DNA of 64,000 nucleotides from Flavobacteriaceae bacterium (GTDB lineage Bacteria; Bacteroidota; Bacteroidia; Flavobacteriales; Flavobacteriaceae): NCBI GenBank assembly GCA_029248885.1, contig JAQWIL010000004.1, positions 1 to 64,000 of the forward strand, read 5' to 3'. Shown piece by piece: positions 1 to 7,785 of this stretch (position 1 is its first letter; each line of letters starts with the position of its first letter). The notes under the pieces were generated by a model. It saw only the letters and a program-made list of their open reading frames with translations, ran no database searches and was not told where the DNA came from. The position numbers and the translations under genes were made by a program.

Positions 1-6
1 TTGGTC

Positions 7-66
7 AGGTTCTTGTTGTCTTTTACAAATCAAGAGCAAGCTCATGATTTACAAAACCCAGAACCT
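7..66. repeat. Imperfect hairpin, attC-like element 1 (left edge of cassette-like patch)
   Basis: A 60-base fold is visible: AGGTTCT (7-13) pairs perfectly with AGAACCT (60-66), TTTT (21-24) with AAAA (53-56), AAATCA (27-32) with TGATTT (45-50), and GAGC (34-37) with GCTC (40-43), with small mismatches between the blocks. It lies directly upstream of the first cargo gene. Similar folds sit after that gene and after the next one. Reading it as a recombination site is inference; a plain terminator of an upstream gene is the alternative. Confidence 0.45.
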
Positions 67-77
67 AACTCCGTTTA

Positions 78-88
78 GCGGGGTCGTT
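78..88. repeat. Left arm of 11-bp inverted repeat bounding the patch
   Basis: GCGGGGTCGTT here is the exact reverse complement of AACGACCCCGC at 1693-1703. The pair brackets both cargo genes and their hairpins. It could mark the outer ends of an inserted unit. Eleven bases over 1.6 kb could also arise by chance, although the two arms sit exactly beside the hairpin elements. Confidence 0.4.
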
Positions 89-109
89 ACCAGTAATGAA
101 GAAAATCAC

Positions 110-748
110 ATGAATATTTTGAAACACCTTAGACCAAAGTATAGGATTTCACTAAAAGAAAAGTATTATTTGATATCTCTGATGAGTTCAATTAGGTATG
201 ATTCTAAACAGGAAAAACATGAGATATTTACCAGATTTGGAGAGATATTTAACAGTGAAATGAATAATATTTCTGACAAACAAAGTCAAACCTGGTTTCT
301 TATATGCTCTTTTATGTTAAGTTGTTATGAAGTCATGCAAAAAAGAAAGGAAAGGGAGTTATTAATAAGTGAATTATCAGAAGCTTTAAGTAAACAAGGA
401 AAACAAGGAGTAAAATGGTCAATAAAACTTTTGCTTTGGTTTAGTAAGAACATCAGGAAATCCTTAGAGTATAATTCATATCACAATGCTAAAGAGAGGT
501 ATGGCGAATCTTTCGAATTAGACTTAGTTAAAGATTCCAAAAAATTTACTACAGTAGTTCATAAATGTGGATTTCATGATTTTTTTCTAAGACGAAATGC
601 TCCAGAATTGACCAAAGCAATGTGCCAATGGGATAATAATTGGGCAGATGTCATCAATCAATCAAAAAGAGGTGTGAAATTTAATAGACCACAGACGATT
701 TCAGAAGGAAATAAAAAGTGTTTATTTGAGTTTCACTTTGAAAAATAA
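110..748 (+). CDS. L-2-amino-thiazoline-4-carboxylic acid (ATC) hydrolase-like protein
   Basis: A 212-residue protein from the ATG at 110. Its C-terminal half resembles the ATC-hydrolase family (PF14196): a Cys in HKCGFHDF (about 153), NAPELTKAMCQWDNNW with a second Cys (about 172), and TISEGNKKCLFEF with a third Cys (about 204). Family members open the thiazoline ring on the route to L-cysteine in some bacteria, but most are uncharacterised, so the substrate is not known here. An in-frame ATG at 44 would add 22 residues but lies inside the loop of a hairpin, so 110 is preferred. The gene is AT-rich compared with the rest of the window and is followed by an attC-like hairpin. No signal peptide or membrane segment is evident. 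Confidence 0.6.
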   Translation: MNILKHLRPKYRISLKEKYYLISLMSSIRYDSKQEKHEIFTRFGEIFNSEMNNISDKQSQTWFLICSFMLSCYEVMQKRKERELLISELSEALSKQGKQGVKWSIKLLLWFSKNIRKSLEYNSYHNAKERYGESFELDLVKDSKKFTTVVHKCGFHDFFLRRNAPELTKAMCQWDNNWADVINQSKRGVKFNRPQTISEGNKKCLFEFHFEK

Positions 749-757
749 AACTACTGG

Positions 758-803
758 TAACAAGGAGTAAGATGCATTAAAACGCATTTTACACTAACCG
801 TTG
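758..803. repeat. attC-like element 2
   Basis: Stem GTAAGATGC (767-775) pairs with GCATTTTAC (784-792), with one G-T pair. It is enclosed by TAAC (758-761), which pairs with GTTG (800-803). The right side, GTTGGAT, fits the GTTRRRY core of integron attC sites; the left side fits poorly. The element starts ten bases after the ATC-hydrolase-like stop codon and runs into the 44-bp direct repeat shared with element 3. Confidence 0.45.
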
Positions 804-840
804 GATCACATTCAGCCTTTGGCTGACCAAAGTTGCTACA
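797..840. repeat. 44-bp perfect direct repeat, copy 1
   Basis: Identical, base for base, to 1608-1651. It begins ACCGTTGGATCACATT and ends GTTGCTACA, and contains a small hairpin CAGCC-TTT-GGCTG. Each copy follows the hairpin behind a cargo gene, so the array has the period gene, hairpin, repeat. Perfect identity next to a decayed gene suggests a recent or maintained duplication. Confidence 0.85.
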
Positions 841-856
841 ACCAAAAGACAATAAA

Positions 857-1538
857 ATGAAGAAAATAGGATTAGTAGGAGGATTAAGTTGGACATCAAC
901 TGAAGATTATTATCGCTATATAAATGAAGGTGTAAATAAGCATTTAGGTGGATTAAATTATGCGGAATGCATAATTTATTCTCTAAATTTTGGTGAAGTT
1001 CAAAAAGTGAGTTGGGAGAATTCATATGAGTTGTTATTAAATGCCAGCAAAAAATTAGAAAGAATAGATGTTGATGCAATTGTACTGTGTGCCAATACTG
1101 CGCATTTATTCGCTGCAGAAATTCAAAAAGAAATTAGTTCTCCAATAATTCATATAGTTACTGAGACTTCAAATGTTATAATAGATAAAGGATTAACAAA
1201 AGTTGGATTATTGGGAACTGTTTTTACAATGGAGAAGAATTTTTATAGAGATAAACCCGAAGAAAGAGGTTTATCAGTATTAATACCCAGAATTAAAAGA
1301 AGAAAGGGATTTAATACAATACATAGTAAAAGAAGAATTAGGAAGAGGAATAGTAAAAGAAGAATCCAAGGAAAATATTATTTCAATTGCTAATAGATTA
1401 ATAAAAAGAGGAGCACAAGGAATAATTTTAGGATGTACCGAAATCCCCTTACTAATTAGCCAAAAAGATTTTATAGTACCAGTATTTGATTCAACAAAAA
1501 TTCATTCAGATTCGATTGTTAAATTTGCTATATCATAA
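857..1538 (+). pseudogene. Aspartate/glutamate racemase family, frameshifted
   Basis: Starts MKKIGLVGGLSW and carries the first catalytic Cys in LCANTAH (about residue 78), as in PF01177 racemases that invert Asp or Glu. Reading stays in frame to ...SVLIP, then turns into a lysine/arginine-rich run that stops at 1393. Removing one C from the CCC at 1286-1288 restores ...LIPELKEERDL and continues through LGCTEIPLL (second catalytic Cys, codon 1434-1436) to a stop at 1536-1538, giving about 226 residues, normal for the family. Both catalytic cysteines survive, so the lesion looks recent, or is a sequencing error in a short C run. As written, the protein lacks its second half and should be inactive. 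Confidence 0.8.
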
Positions 1539-1554
1539 AAAAGAAGACAGCAGC

Positions 1555-1614
1555 TAACAAAAGCTATATTTCAATAGTCCCTAAACGGGCCTACTGAATA
1601 TAGCAAGACCGTTG
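1555..1614. repeat. attC-like element 3
   Basis: A long imperfect hairpin at 1563-1604, with GCTATATT on the left against AATATAGC on the right, internal single-base bulges, and a CCC/GGG stem around the loop TAAAC. It is enclosed by TAAC (1555-1558) and GTTG (1611-1614), the same outer pair as in element 2. Bulged bases in an otherwise long stem are typical of single-strand-recognised attC sites. It follows the racemase stop codon closely. Confidence 0.5.
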
Positions 1615-1651
1615 GATCACATTCAGCCTTTGGCTGACCAAAGTTGCTACA
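1608..1651. repeat. 44-bp perfect direct repeat, copy 2
   Basis: Identical to 797-840. Here it continues into ACATGCC-CTA-GGCATGT (a hairpin) and then AATGTAATCCAACG (1683-1696), which is a 13/14 inverted match to CGTTGGATCACATT (1610-1623) at the repeat's own left end. The last copy is therefore closed into an 87-base palindromic unit that copy 1 lacks. Confidence 0.85.
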
Positions 1652-1703
1652 CATGCCCTAGGCATGTTCCCGCCCCTTTGGAAATGTAATCCAACGACCC
1701 CGC
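1610..1703. repeat. Palindromic right-end unit with terminal inverted repeats
   Basis: Outer arms CGTTGGATCACATT (1610-1623) and AATGTAATCCAACG (1683-1696) enclose two inner hairpins, CAGCC-TTT-GGCTG and ACATGCC-CTA-GGCATGT. It ends with AACGACCCCGC (1693-1703), the inverse of 78-88. This looks like the right boundary of the cassette-like patch. From 1704 to the next start at 1800 I see only AT-rich sequence with a repeated GCAAAACCAAATT. Confidence 0.5.
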
Positions 1704-1799
1704 AAAACCAAATTGCTTTATCAGTCACGGATTATTTTGCGCAAAACCAAATTTTTATGAATTATTTGTTTAGTTTCGGGTAGCGTAAAAAAAATAATT

Positions 1800-2252
1800 T
1801 TGGAAACATTTGCAGAGTGGGGTTATATTGGACTGTTTGCCGCTTGTTTTATCGCAGCAACGCTAATCCCCATGGCTTCTGAGATCGTGCTGAGTTTATT
1901 TATCATCACCAACTACGATTTCACAACGAGTATCATTGTTGCTTCTTTGGGAAGCTGGGTTGGCGGTATGAGTAGTTATTACCTTGGCTGGCTTGGGCGG
2001 TGGGATATCGTTGAGAAATATTCGAAACTGACCAAAGAAAAAATCAAAGCATACCAGTCTAGAATCCGTAAGTGGGGCGGCCTAATCGCTTTTTTTAGTT
2101 GGGCTCCTGTTGTTGGATACCCCTTGGCGGTTGCCTTAGGGTTTTTCCGAATCAATGTGTACACCGTTACGTTTTGGATGTTAATCGGGAAATCCATTCG
2201 CTTTATAGCTTGGGGCTACCTCACCTATTGGGGGATGGTGACAATTGCATAG
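1800..2252 (+). CDS. Small VTT/DedA-like (YqaA-type) inner-membrane protein
   Basis: 150 residues from a TTG at 1800 (METFAEWGYIGLF). About four hydrophobic segments, and the family pattern of a re-entrant region with G-G-x-x-S-Y-Y-L-G (GGMSSYYLG) followed by F-F-S-W-A-P-V-V-G-Y-P, typical of YqaA/DedA relatives. DedA/VTT proteins are linked to lipid scrambling and membrane homeostasis in general; the role of this short subtype is not established. The GDPD gene follows after 27 bases (counting from its ATG), so the two may be co-transcribed. No ATG start fits, and the conserved N-terminal helix begins right after the TTG. Confidence 0.75.
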   Translation: METFAEWGYIGLFAACFIAATLIPMASEIVLSLFIITNYDFTTSIIVASLGSWVGGMSSYYLGWLGRWDIVEKYSKLTKEKIKAYQSRIRKWGGLIAFFSWAPVVGYPLAVALGFFRINVYTVTFWMLIGKSIRFIAWGYLTYWGMVTIA

Positions 2253-2279
2253 ATTCTGGTGAGTAAACACTTGTTGAAC

Positions 2280-3029
2280 ATGAAAATTTTACTCCGTCAT
2301 TTCGCCATATTGCTCATTATTTACACTGCTGATGCACAGCAAACCCAAATCATTGGGCACAGAGGTGCTATGGGTCATGCTCCCGAAAACACGGTGCTTT
2401 CTGTTCAAAAAGCACTTGCCCTTGGTGTTGATGGCGTTGAGATCGATGTTTTTCGTTGTCAGTCGGGGGAAATTGTTGTTTTTCATGACAAAAAACTCAA
2501 CAAACTTACCAATGGAAAAGGGAAGATTGAACAAAAAACATGGATTCAATTGCAAGAGTTACAAGTGATGGGAAGCGAACCGATTCCTGTTCTCAAAGAA
2601 ATCATACAGCTCATAGATGGGCGTGTTCGGCTCAATATTGAACTCAAAGGAAAAAATACTTCAAGAGGCGTTTTCAATATCATGCAAACAGCCGTAGAAT
2701 CTGGACGCTGGAAAATGAATCAACTGTATGTTTCTAGTTTTGATTGGGAGGAGTTGCGTGAGTTTAGGAAACTGACGAATCAATTTGGAATCGCCGTCCT
2801 CACAGACAAAAACCCACTTGACGCGATTCCAGTTGCGCATGAACTCGGCGCGTTTGCAGTCAACCCCAATCACAAAAAATTGACACAAGATATGATCAAA
2901 CAAATCCAAGGGGAGGGCTTTGAAGTTCTAACGTGGACTGTCAATGACACAAATCGAATGAAAGAGCTGACTTCCTGGGGAGTTGATGCGATTATTACTG
3001 ATTTTCCAGACAGAGCAAAATCCAATTAA
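2280..3029 (+). CDS. Glycerophosphodiester phosphodiesterase family protein
   Basis: 249 residues from ATG 2280, with a signal peptide (MKILLRHFAILLIIYTADAQ), so it should act outside the cytoplasm. GDPD-fold catalytic residues are visible: IGHRG (His27, Arg28), PENT (Glu36), EIDV (Glu54, Asp56) and FHD (His69). The C-terminal half holds the barrel motifs ELKGK, WTVND and ITDFPD. The enzyme hydrolyses glycerophosphodiesters from phospholipid breakdown to glycerol-3-phosphate and an alcohol. A GTG at 2259 is an alternative start, but the ATG gives a normal signal peptide. It lies downstream of the VTT-like gene on the same strand, a plausible lipid-related pair. Confidence 0.88.
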   Translation: MKILLRHFAILLIIYTADAQQTQIIGHRGAMGHAPENTVLSVQKALALGVDGVEIDVFRCQSGEIVVFHDKKLNKLTNGKGKIEQKTWIQLQELQVMGSEPIPVLKEIIQLIDGRVRLNIELKGKNTSRGVFNIMQTAVESGRWKMNQLYVSSFDWEELREFRKLTNQFGIAVLTDKNPLDAIPVAHELGAFAVNPNHKKLTQDMIKQIQGEGFEVLTWTVNDTNRMKELTSWGVDAIITDFPDRAKSN

Positions 3030-3033
3030 AAAA

Positions 3034-3063
3034 GGGATAAATCGAAAAAAGAAGATTTATCCC
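3034..3063 (-). terminator. Rho-independent-type hairpin, repeat family copy A
   Basis: GGGATAAATC (3034-3043) pairs perfectly with GATTTATCCC (3054-3063). On the minus strand it is followed by a T run, so it suits the end of the DEAD-box helicase transcript. It is part of a 67-bp repeat at 3034-3100 shared with 6281-6347. Confidence 0.75.
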
Positions 3064-3100
3064 GTGTGGTACACTCAATTGAGTTATTTTCGAAACAATC
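3034..3100 (-). repeat. Intergenic 3'-element copy A (tRNA-Leu-terminator-like family)
   Basis: 67 bp, matching copy B (6281-6347) at all but about six positions. On the minus strand it reads GATTGTTTCGAAAATA, a short spacer, GTAC and then the terminator hairpin. It sits 46 bases downstream of the helicase stop codon. Copies B and C occupy the same position behind the next two minus-strand genes. Confidence 0.75.
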
Positions 3101-3146
3101 TGTTACATTATTAGTATGCCTAGTCACATTGTCAGGAAAATACATA

Positions 3147-4466
3147 CTATCCTTTTTTTCTTTTCAAACCCTTTTTAAAGTTCGGTTTTTTTCTAGAGTT
3201 CTTTTTAAATTTCGCTTTTAGTGGTCGTCCATTTTTTTTTGAAACCTTTGACGTAGATGATGAAGATCTCGATCTATTTTTGGTTTTTTTATCTTTTTTA
3301 GCATCAAATTCAACGCCATCTTTTGGGTTGTAAAATGGATGATCGGAAATTACCGGGATTTTTTGATTAATGAGCTTTTGAATATCTGCTAAGTATTTCT
3401 TTTCAGCACTAGAACAAAACGATATCGCTTCACCAATTTCTTGTGCTCGTCCTGTGCGTCCAATTCGATGAACATAGGTTTCGGGCACATTAGGTAAATC
3501 ATAATTAATCACCAAAGACAATTTACTCACATCAATTCCACGTGCTGCGATATCGGTGGCAACTAGAACAGAAATCTTATTTTTTTTAAAACGCTGAAGT
3601 GTCTTTTGTCTAGCGTTTTGAGATTTATTTCCATGAATCGCTTCTGACTTGATATTGGATTTGTGAAGTGCCTTGACTATTTTATCAGCACCGTGTTTTG
3701 TTCGTGAAAACACTAATACTGAAGCCCCTGGATTTTCGGTCACCACATGTTTTAGTAAATCATTTTTGTCAGCTTTACTGACAAAGTAAACAGATTGAGA
3801 GACTTTTTCTGATGTGGTCTGTTCAGGCGCAATCGTAACACGTTTTGGGCGGTTCAATATTTGGTCTGATAATTCGGAAATTGCTTGGGGCATTGTTGCT
3901 GAAAAAAACAGAGATTGTCGTTTCTCTGGCAGTTTTGCAATAATTTTTTTTATGTCATGAATAAAGCCCATATCAAGCATTTGGTCGGCTTCATCCAAAA
4001 CAAAGTAATCAATACTATTAAGTCGAATATATCCTTGCCCTATAAGGTCAAGTAAACGTCCAGGTGTAGCGATTAAAATATCTGCCCCATTTCGCAGTGC
4101 ACTTGTTTGCTTATGCTGACTTACCCCACCATAAATCACCACATTTTTTGCCCCTGTATGCCTTGAATAAATGGAAATGTTTTCGGCAATTTGGATCGTG
4201 AGTTCTCGTGTGGGAGAAATAATTAGTGCCCTCAGCATCCGTCTACCCTTCTTCTTTTTCTTGGATCGTTGGAGAAAAATCCGTTGTATAATCGGAATCG
4301 TAAATGCAGCTGTTTTTCCAGTTCCTGTTTGCGCACTGCCAAGCAAGTCATGCCCCTCCAGAAGAAGAGGGATTGATTTTGCTTGAATTGGCGTTGGAGT
4401 ATGATATCCTTGCTCCTTAATCGCCTTTAGTACTGGAGGTATTAACTCCAAGTCATCAAATGTCAT
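3147..4466 (-). CDS. DEAD-box ATP-dependent RNA helicase (RhlE-like)
   Basis: 439 residues. Superfamily 2 motifs appear in order: Q motif (TPTPIQ, about 24-29), AQTGTGKT (45-52), SPTREL, TPGR, VLDEAD (156-161), FFSATMP, a helicase C domain with VLVATDIAARGID, and HRIGRTGRA. The tail (about 375-439) is strongly basic with K/R/S repeats, as in cold-active or ribosome-associated RhlE homologues, and should bind RNA. It unwinds short RNA duplexes in ribosome assembly or mRNA turnover. The start ATG lies just downstream of a TAnnTTTG-like box with one mismatch (on the complement of about 4469-4476). The transcript probably ends at the hairpin in 3034-3063. Confidence 0.93.
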   Translation of the reverse strand: MTFDDLELIPPVLKAIKEQGYHTPTPIQAKSIPLLLEGHDLLGSAQTGTGKTAAFTIPIIQRIFLQRSKKKKKGRRMLRALIISPTRELTIQIAENISIYSRHTGAKNVVIYGGVSQHKQTSALRNGADILIATPGRLLDLIGQGYIRLNSIDYFVLDEADQMLDMGFIHDIKKIIAKLPEKRQSLFFSATMPQAISELSDQILNRPKRVTIAPEQTTSEKVSQSVYFVSKADKNDLLKHVVTENPGASVLVFSRTKHGADKIVKALHKSNIKSEAIHGNKSQNARQKTLQRFKKNKISVLVATDIAARGIDVSKLSLVINYDLPNVPETYVHRIGRTGRAQEIGEAISFCSSAEKKYLADIQKLINQKIPVISDHPFYNPKDGVEFDAKKDKKTKNRSRSSSSTSKVSKKNGRPLKAKFKKNSRKKPNFKKGLKRKKG

Positions 4467-4584
4467 GGGCGCGAAGGTATAGCTAATGTTTCAATATCAA
4501 CCGAAATTCACTATCAATTATTCTCATTTCTATGGTTCAATAAAATCATATATACCATTCTAACCTACTTCTGTAAGATTAACT

Positions 4585-4592
4585 TACATTTG
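4585..4592 (+). promoter_or_regulatory. Bacteroidota -7 box TACATTTG for the SulP gene
   Basis: An exact match to TAnnTTTG, 19 bases before the TTG start of the SulP gene. This is the known -7 consensus for the Bacteroidota primary sigma factor. A clear -33 TTG is not visible at the usual distance, so strength is uncertain. Confidence 0.5.
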
Positions 4593-4611
4593 CCGCTTAA
4601 ATTTTGACAAC

Positions 4612-6201
4612 TTGAAAGCATTTCGTTTACTCAATATCGATAAAAACTTTAGCATAAAAGATGATTTACTTTCTGGAATTACAGTTGCTCTCGCACTCGT
4701 TCCAGAAGCAGTTGCCTTTGCTTTTGTTGCAGGTATTTCTCCAATCATAGGACTTTATGGAGCATTTTTAATGGGGCTTGTAACTTCAATTTTTGGAGGT
4801 CGTCCAGGGATGATTTCCGGCGCTACTGGTGCAATGGCTGTTGTTATGGTACATCTTATAAATGAGGGAAGTGAGATAGGTGGAAGTGAATATGCAGGTT
4901 TGCAGTTTTTGTTTGTAACTCTTATCCTGACTGGTGTCATTCAAATCGCATCAGGAACATTTCGCCTTGGAAAATTTATCCGTATGATTCCTCACTCTGT
5001 GATGATGGGGTTTGTAAATGGGTTGGCAATTGTCATTTTTATCTCCCAGCTTGGTATGTTTAAGAGCGAGGGGGAATGGCTGACAGGAGCTTCCCTTTGG
5101 ACGATGATGGGTTTGGTTGGTATAACCATGGGAATTATGATTGGCATGCCTTATTTAACAAAAAAAATTCCCGCCGCACTCACTGCTATAGTGGTAGTAT
5201 CGTGTATCGTTATTTTTGGGAATCTTGAGACAGAAACCGTTAGGTCTTTTGTGTCCGCTAATGGTGGCGACGGAATACAAGCTGGGTTTCCTATTGCTTC
5301 TATTCCGATTATTGACTTCACTATCGAAAATCTCCTTTTTATTCTTCCCTATGCATTTATTCTTGCATCAATTGGCCTGATAGAATCTTTAATGACACTC
5401 CAGCTTATTGATGAGCTTACAGATTCTCATGGGAGTGGCAATCGTGAATGTGCTGCACAAGGTCTAGGCAATATTGTGAATGGATTTTTTGGAGGCATGG
5501 GAGGCTGTGCAATGATTGGGCAAAGTATTATCAATATTAAATCTGGGGGGCGCGGGAGACTCTCAGGGGTTACTGCTGCGTTAGCACTCTTATTTTTCAT
5601 ATTATATGGCGCAAGTTATATCGAACAAATTCCAATTGCTGCTCTTGTCGGTGTTATGTTTATGGTCGTCATTGGCACTTTCGCATGGAGCACATTCAAG
5701 GTTTGGAATAAAGTGCCTCGTGCCGACATTATTGTCATTCTGCTCGTGACCATCCTGACTGTTATTTTCGATCTAGCGATTGCTGTATTTGCTGGGGTTA
5801 TCGTTGCGTCTTTGGTCTTTGCATGGGAAAATGCCAAACGCATACGCGCTCGAAAAAGCTTCGATAAACATGGTGTAAAACATTATGAAATTTATGGTCC
5901 ATTGTTTTTTGGATCTACTGAATTGTTTAATAGCAAGTTTGACGTTGTAAATGATCCTAATGAGGTGATTATTGATTTTAAAGAGTCTCGAATAATGGAC
6001 CAATCTGCAATTGAGTGCATAAATAAACTAACCGAACGTTATCTCAAAAACAACAAAAGTATTCACCTTCGTCATTTGTCTTCCGACTGTGTAAAACTGA
6101 TTAAAAAAGCGGAGGAAATTTGTGATGTCAATATTCTTGAGGATCCTGATTATTTTGTAGCAATTGATAATTTTCGAAAGGCAAAGTCTTTAATTTCTTA
6201 A
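4612..6201 (+). CDS. SulP family inorganic anion transporter with STAS domain
   Basis: 529 residues from TTG 4612 (MKAFRLLNIDKNFSIKDDLL). The N-terminal SulP core contains GITVALALVPEAVAFAFVAG, the Sulfate_transp signature region, then about 11-12 membrane segments to about residue 410. A cytoplasmic STAS domain follows (about 430-520, with IIDFKESRIMDQSAIECI). SulP proteins carry sulfate, bicarbonate or other anions across the inner membrane, often coupled to Na+ or H+; the substrate cannot be read from the sequence. The neighbours give no pathway clue. The 3' side (6202-6280) is AT-rich with nothing recognised. Confidence 0.9.
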   Translation: MKAFRLLNIDKNFSIKDDLLSGITVALALVPEAVAFAFVAGISPIIGLYGAFLMGLVTSIFGGRPGMISGATGAMAVVMVHLINEGSEIGGSEYAGLQFLFVTLILTGVIQIASGTFRLGKFIRMIPHSVMMGFVNGLAIVIFISQLGMFKSEGEWLTGASLWTMMGLVGITMGIMIGMPYLTKKIPAALTAIVVVSCIVIFGNLETETVRSFVSANGGDGIQAGFPIASIPIIDFTIENLLFILPYAFILASIGLIESLMTLQLIDELTDSHGSGNRECAAQGLGNIVNGFFGGMGGCAMIGQSIINIKSGGRGRLSGVTAALALLFFILYGASYIEQIPIAALVGVMFMVVIGTFAWSTFKVWNKVPRADIIVILLVTILTVIFDLAIAVFAGVIVASLVFAWENAKRIRARKSFDKHGVKHYEIYGPLFFGSTELFNSKFDVVNDPNEVIIDFKESRIMDQSAIECINKLTERYLKNNKSIHLRHLSSDCVKLIKKAEEICDVNILEDPDYFVAIDNFRKAKSLIS

Positions 6202-6280
6202 TTTTTATTTACATCTAAATGCAAAGCAAATACTCAGAAAACAAGAAAACCTCATCAACCTCTTTTGAAAAATAAAAAAA

Positions 6281-6347
6281 GGGATAAATCTAAAATAGAA
6301 GATTTATCCCATGTGGTACACCCTATTGAGCTATTTTCGAAACAATC
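6281..6347 (-). repeat. Intergenic 3'-element copy B with terminator hairpin
   Basis: GGGATAAATC (6281-6290) pairs with GATTTATCCC (6301-6310), followed on the plus strand by GTGGTACACC and TATTTTCGAAACAATC. It matches copy A at about 61 of 67 positions. On the minus strand it lies 54 bases after the stop of the lipoprotein gene and has the U run of an intrinsic terminator. Confidence 0.75.
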
Positions 6348-6401
6348 GCTGGTTTTATTGAAAAGTATGAAATGTTGTAGAAATACTAAAAAATAAACTT
6401 T

Positions 6402-7637
6402 TTAAAACGAATTTATTTTTAAAAATCCGAATGATCCATTATCAACTGCTACAACAGCTTCGTTTTCATTAGTTAATGTTATTGCTTCACCAGCCCAATC
6501 TCCTCCCTCAGTATCGAAATAAATATTTTGCCATTCAACCTTACCACTTTCACTAAACTTTATTAAGTATACAACCCATTGATTTGAAGAAGTTCCATTT
6601 GAATCACAATACGCATTATAATTTTCATACTCATCTCCAGATCCAGCAACAATAATACACCCTCCATCATTAGTGCCTTTTACATCCCAAGTTTCGTCGT
6701 GTATATATTTCGGGTCAAATCCTCTTGGGTTTCCCACTTTAGATTCCCAAATTTTATCGCCATCAAGATTAATTTTCATAGTGTAGGTATCCCAATTTTC
6801 TGTATCAGAAAGAGTGTGTCCCGTTAGGAAAATATTACCATCTAGGTCAATATCCATTCCGAAATTATGATCACTTTGTGTCCCACCATATCTTTTACTC
6901 CAAATAACATTTAATGAAGTATCCATTTTTAAAAGAACATAATCATTAGCTTCATCACTCAATCCGCTTACAAAAAAATAATTATTGAAAGCTTCAATTC
7001 GATACGCTTGTGCTAAATATTCATTTAGTGATTTTGTTTGTGTTAAATTGCCTGTTTCACTCAAGACGGATATTGTAGCTTGACCTTCTGTAAAAAAAGT
7101 GTTTTGACTATCAATGGCATTATTGTATCCTACTGCTATAAGCTTATTTTGATATTCAACAATATGCTCAAATGCATCTGATCCACCCAAATCAAAAGTT
7201 TTTGAACTGATAATTTCTCCTGAGGATTTTTCAAGTTTAATTATAGCGCTATTTTCATCTAATGCACCAACTACAAGGTACGCGTCATCAGACTCAATTA
7301 CTGCATTGCCTAAATTACTTTTCAGTTGACCAATTTCTTTCGACCATAATAAATCGCCAGCATTATCTGTTTTTATGACTAATATTTTTGAGCTTGGAAT
7401 AAACCCTGTTTCACCTACTTGCAAAAAACCCCCATCAATACAACTCATGATAAAATGTCCGTGAGACTCCTCACCGCTACCATTATAACTTTTAAACCAT
7501 GTGGGTTTAGGTGCATTTTCATTTAATTCCAAACCACAAGAATCTATGTTTAAATTGTCCGCATTGTCGTTAATGTTAGAGTTACATGAAACAATTAAGC
7601 AAAGTCCTGCAATAAATAAAAAAATTAATTTTCTCAT
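6402..7637 (-). CDS. Putative secreted lipoprotein with beta-propeller-like repeats
   Basis: 411 residues. The signal ends in LCLIVSCN, so Cys18 is a likely lipidation site. The rest is low in Cys and has repeated units of the kind WSKEIG.., WSKRYGGTQSD, and GDxxW, with GG.D/GNIFLTG turns, resembling the seven-bladed propellers of secreted Bacteroidota proteins that describe events as 'K-x-D-x-x-G-x-x-x-W-x-K'. No enzyme motif is visible and the function is unknown. It sits between the SulP and xylanase genes, on the same strand as the xylanase, and is AT-rich. It may be surface-exposed and bind a ligand or polysaccharide, but that is inference. Confidence 0.65.
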   Translation of the reverse strand: MRKLIFLFIAGLCLIVSCNSNINDNADNLNIDSCGLELNENAPKPTWFKSYNGSGEESHGHFIMSCIDGGFLQVGETGFIPSSKILVIKTDNAGDLLWSKEIGQLKSNLGNAVIESDDAYLVVGALDENSAIIKLEKSSGEIISSKTFDLGGSDAFEHIVEYQNKLIAVGYNNAIDSQNTFFTEGQATISVLSETGNLTQTKSLNEYLAQAYRIEAFNNYFFVSGLSDEANDYVLLKMDTSLNVIWSKRYGGTQSDHNFGMDIDLDGNIFLTGHTLSDTENWDTYTMKINLDGDKIWESKVGNPRGFDPKYIHDETWDVKGTNDGGCIIVAGSGDEYENYNAYCDSNGTSSNQWVVYLIKFSESGKVEWQNIYFDTEGGDWAGEAITLTNENEAVVAVDNGSFGFLKINSF

Positions 7638-7667
7638 TAAGGGTTAGGTATAGTTTAAAGCTACAAA

Positions 7668-7713
7668 AAAAATATCCCCAGAAATAAAAAATTATTCTTG
7701 AGGATAATCGTAC
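7668..7713 (-). repeat. Near copy of the tRNA-Leu terminator region (copy C)
   Basis: 46 bp identical to 8998-9043 except at two positions, in direct orientation. The hairpin arms TATCC (7673-7677) and GGATA (7702-7706) form the core of a terminator for the minus strand. The 8998-9043 copy includes the last three bases of tRNA-Leu. The 28 bases that follow on the plus strand (to 7741) instead match the TATTTTCGAAACAATC part of copies A and B, so copy C combines both variants. Confidence 0.75.
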
Positions 7714-7785
7714 ATCTTATTGACCTATTTTCGAAACAATCACTTACTTTTTTGAATATGCTCAGCAATTTGTGATTAACGTTGA

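Noticed and set aside
789-1079. 96-codon minus-strand frame over the racemase pseudogene
   Set aside because: Antisense to a recognised family gene; hydrophobic only because it is AT-rich. No start signal or homology.
2280-3029. Glycerophosphodiesterase as part of a phosphonate or teichoic acid cluster
   Set aside because: Neighbours are a VTT-like protein and a helicase; nothing links it to such pathways.
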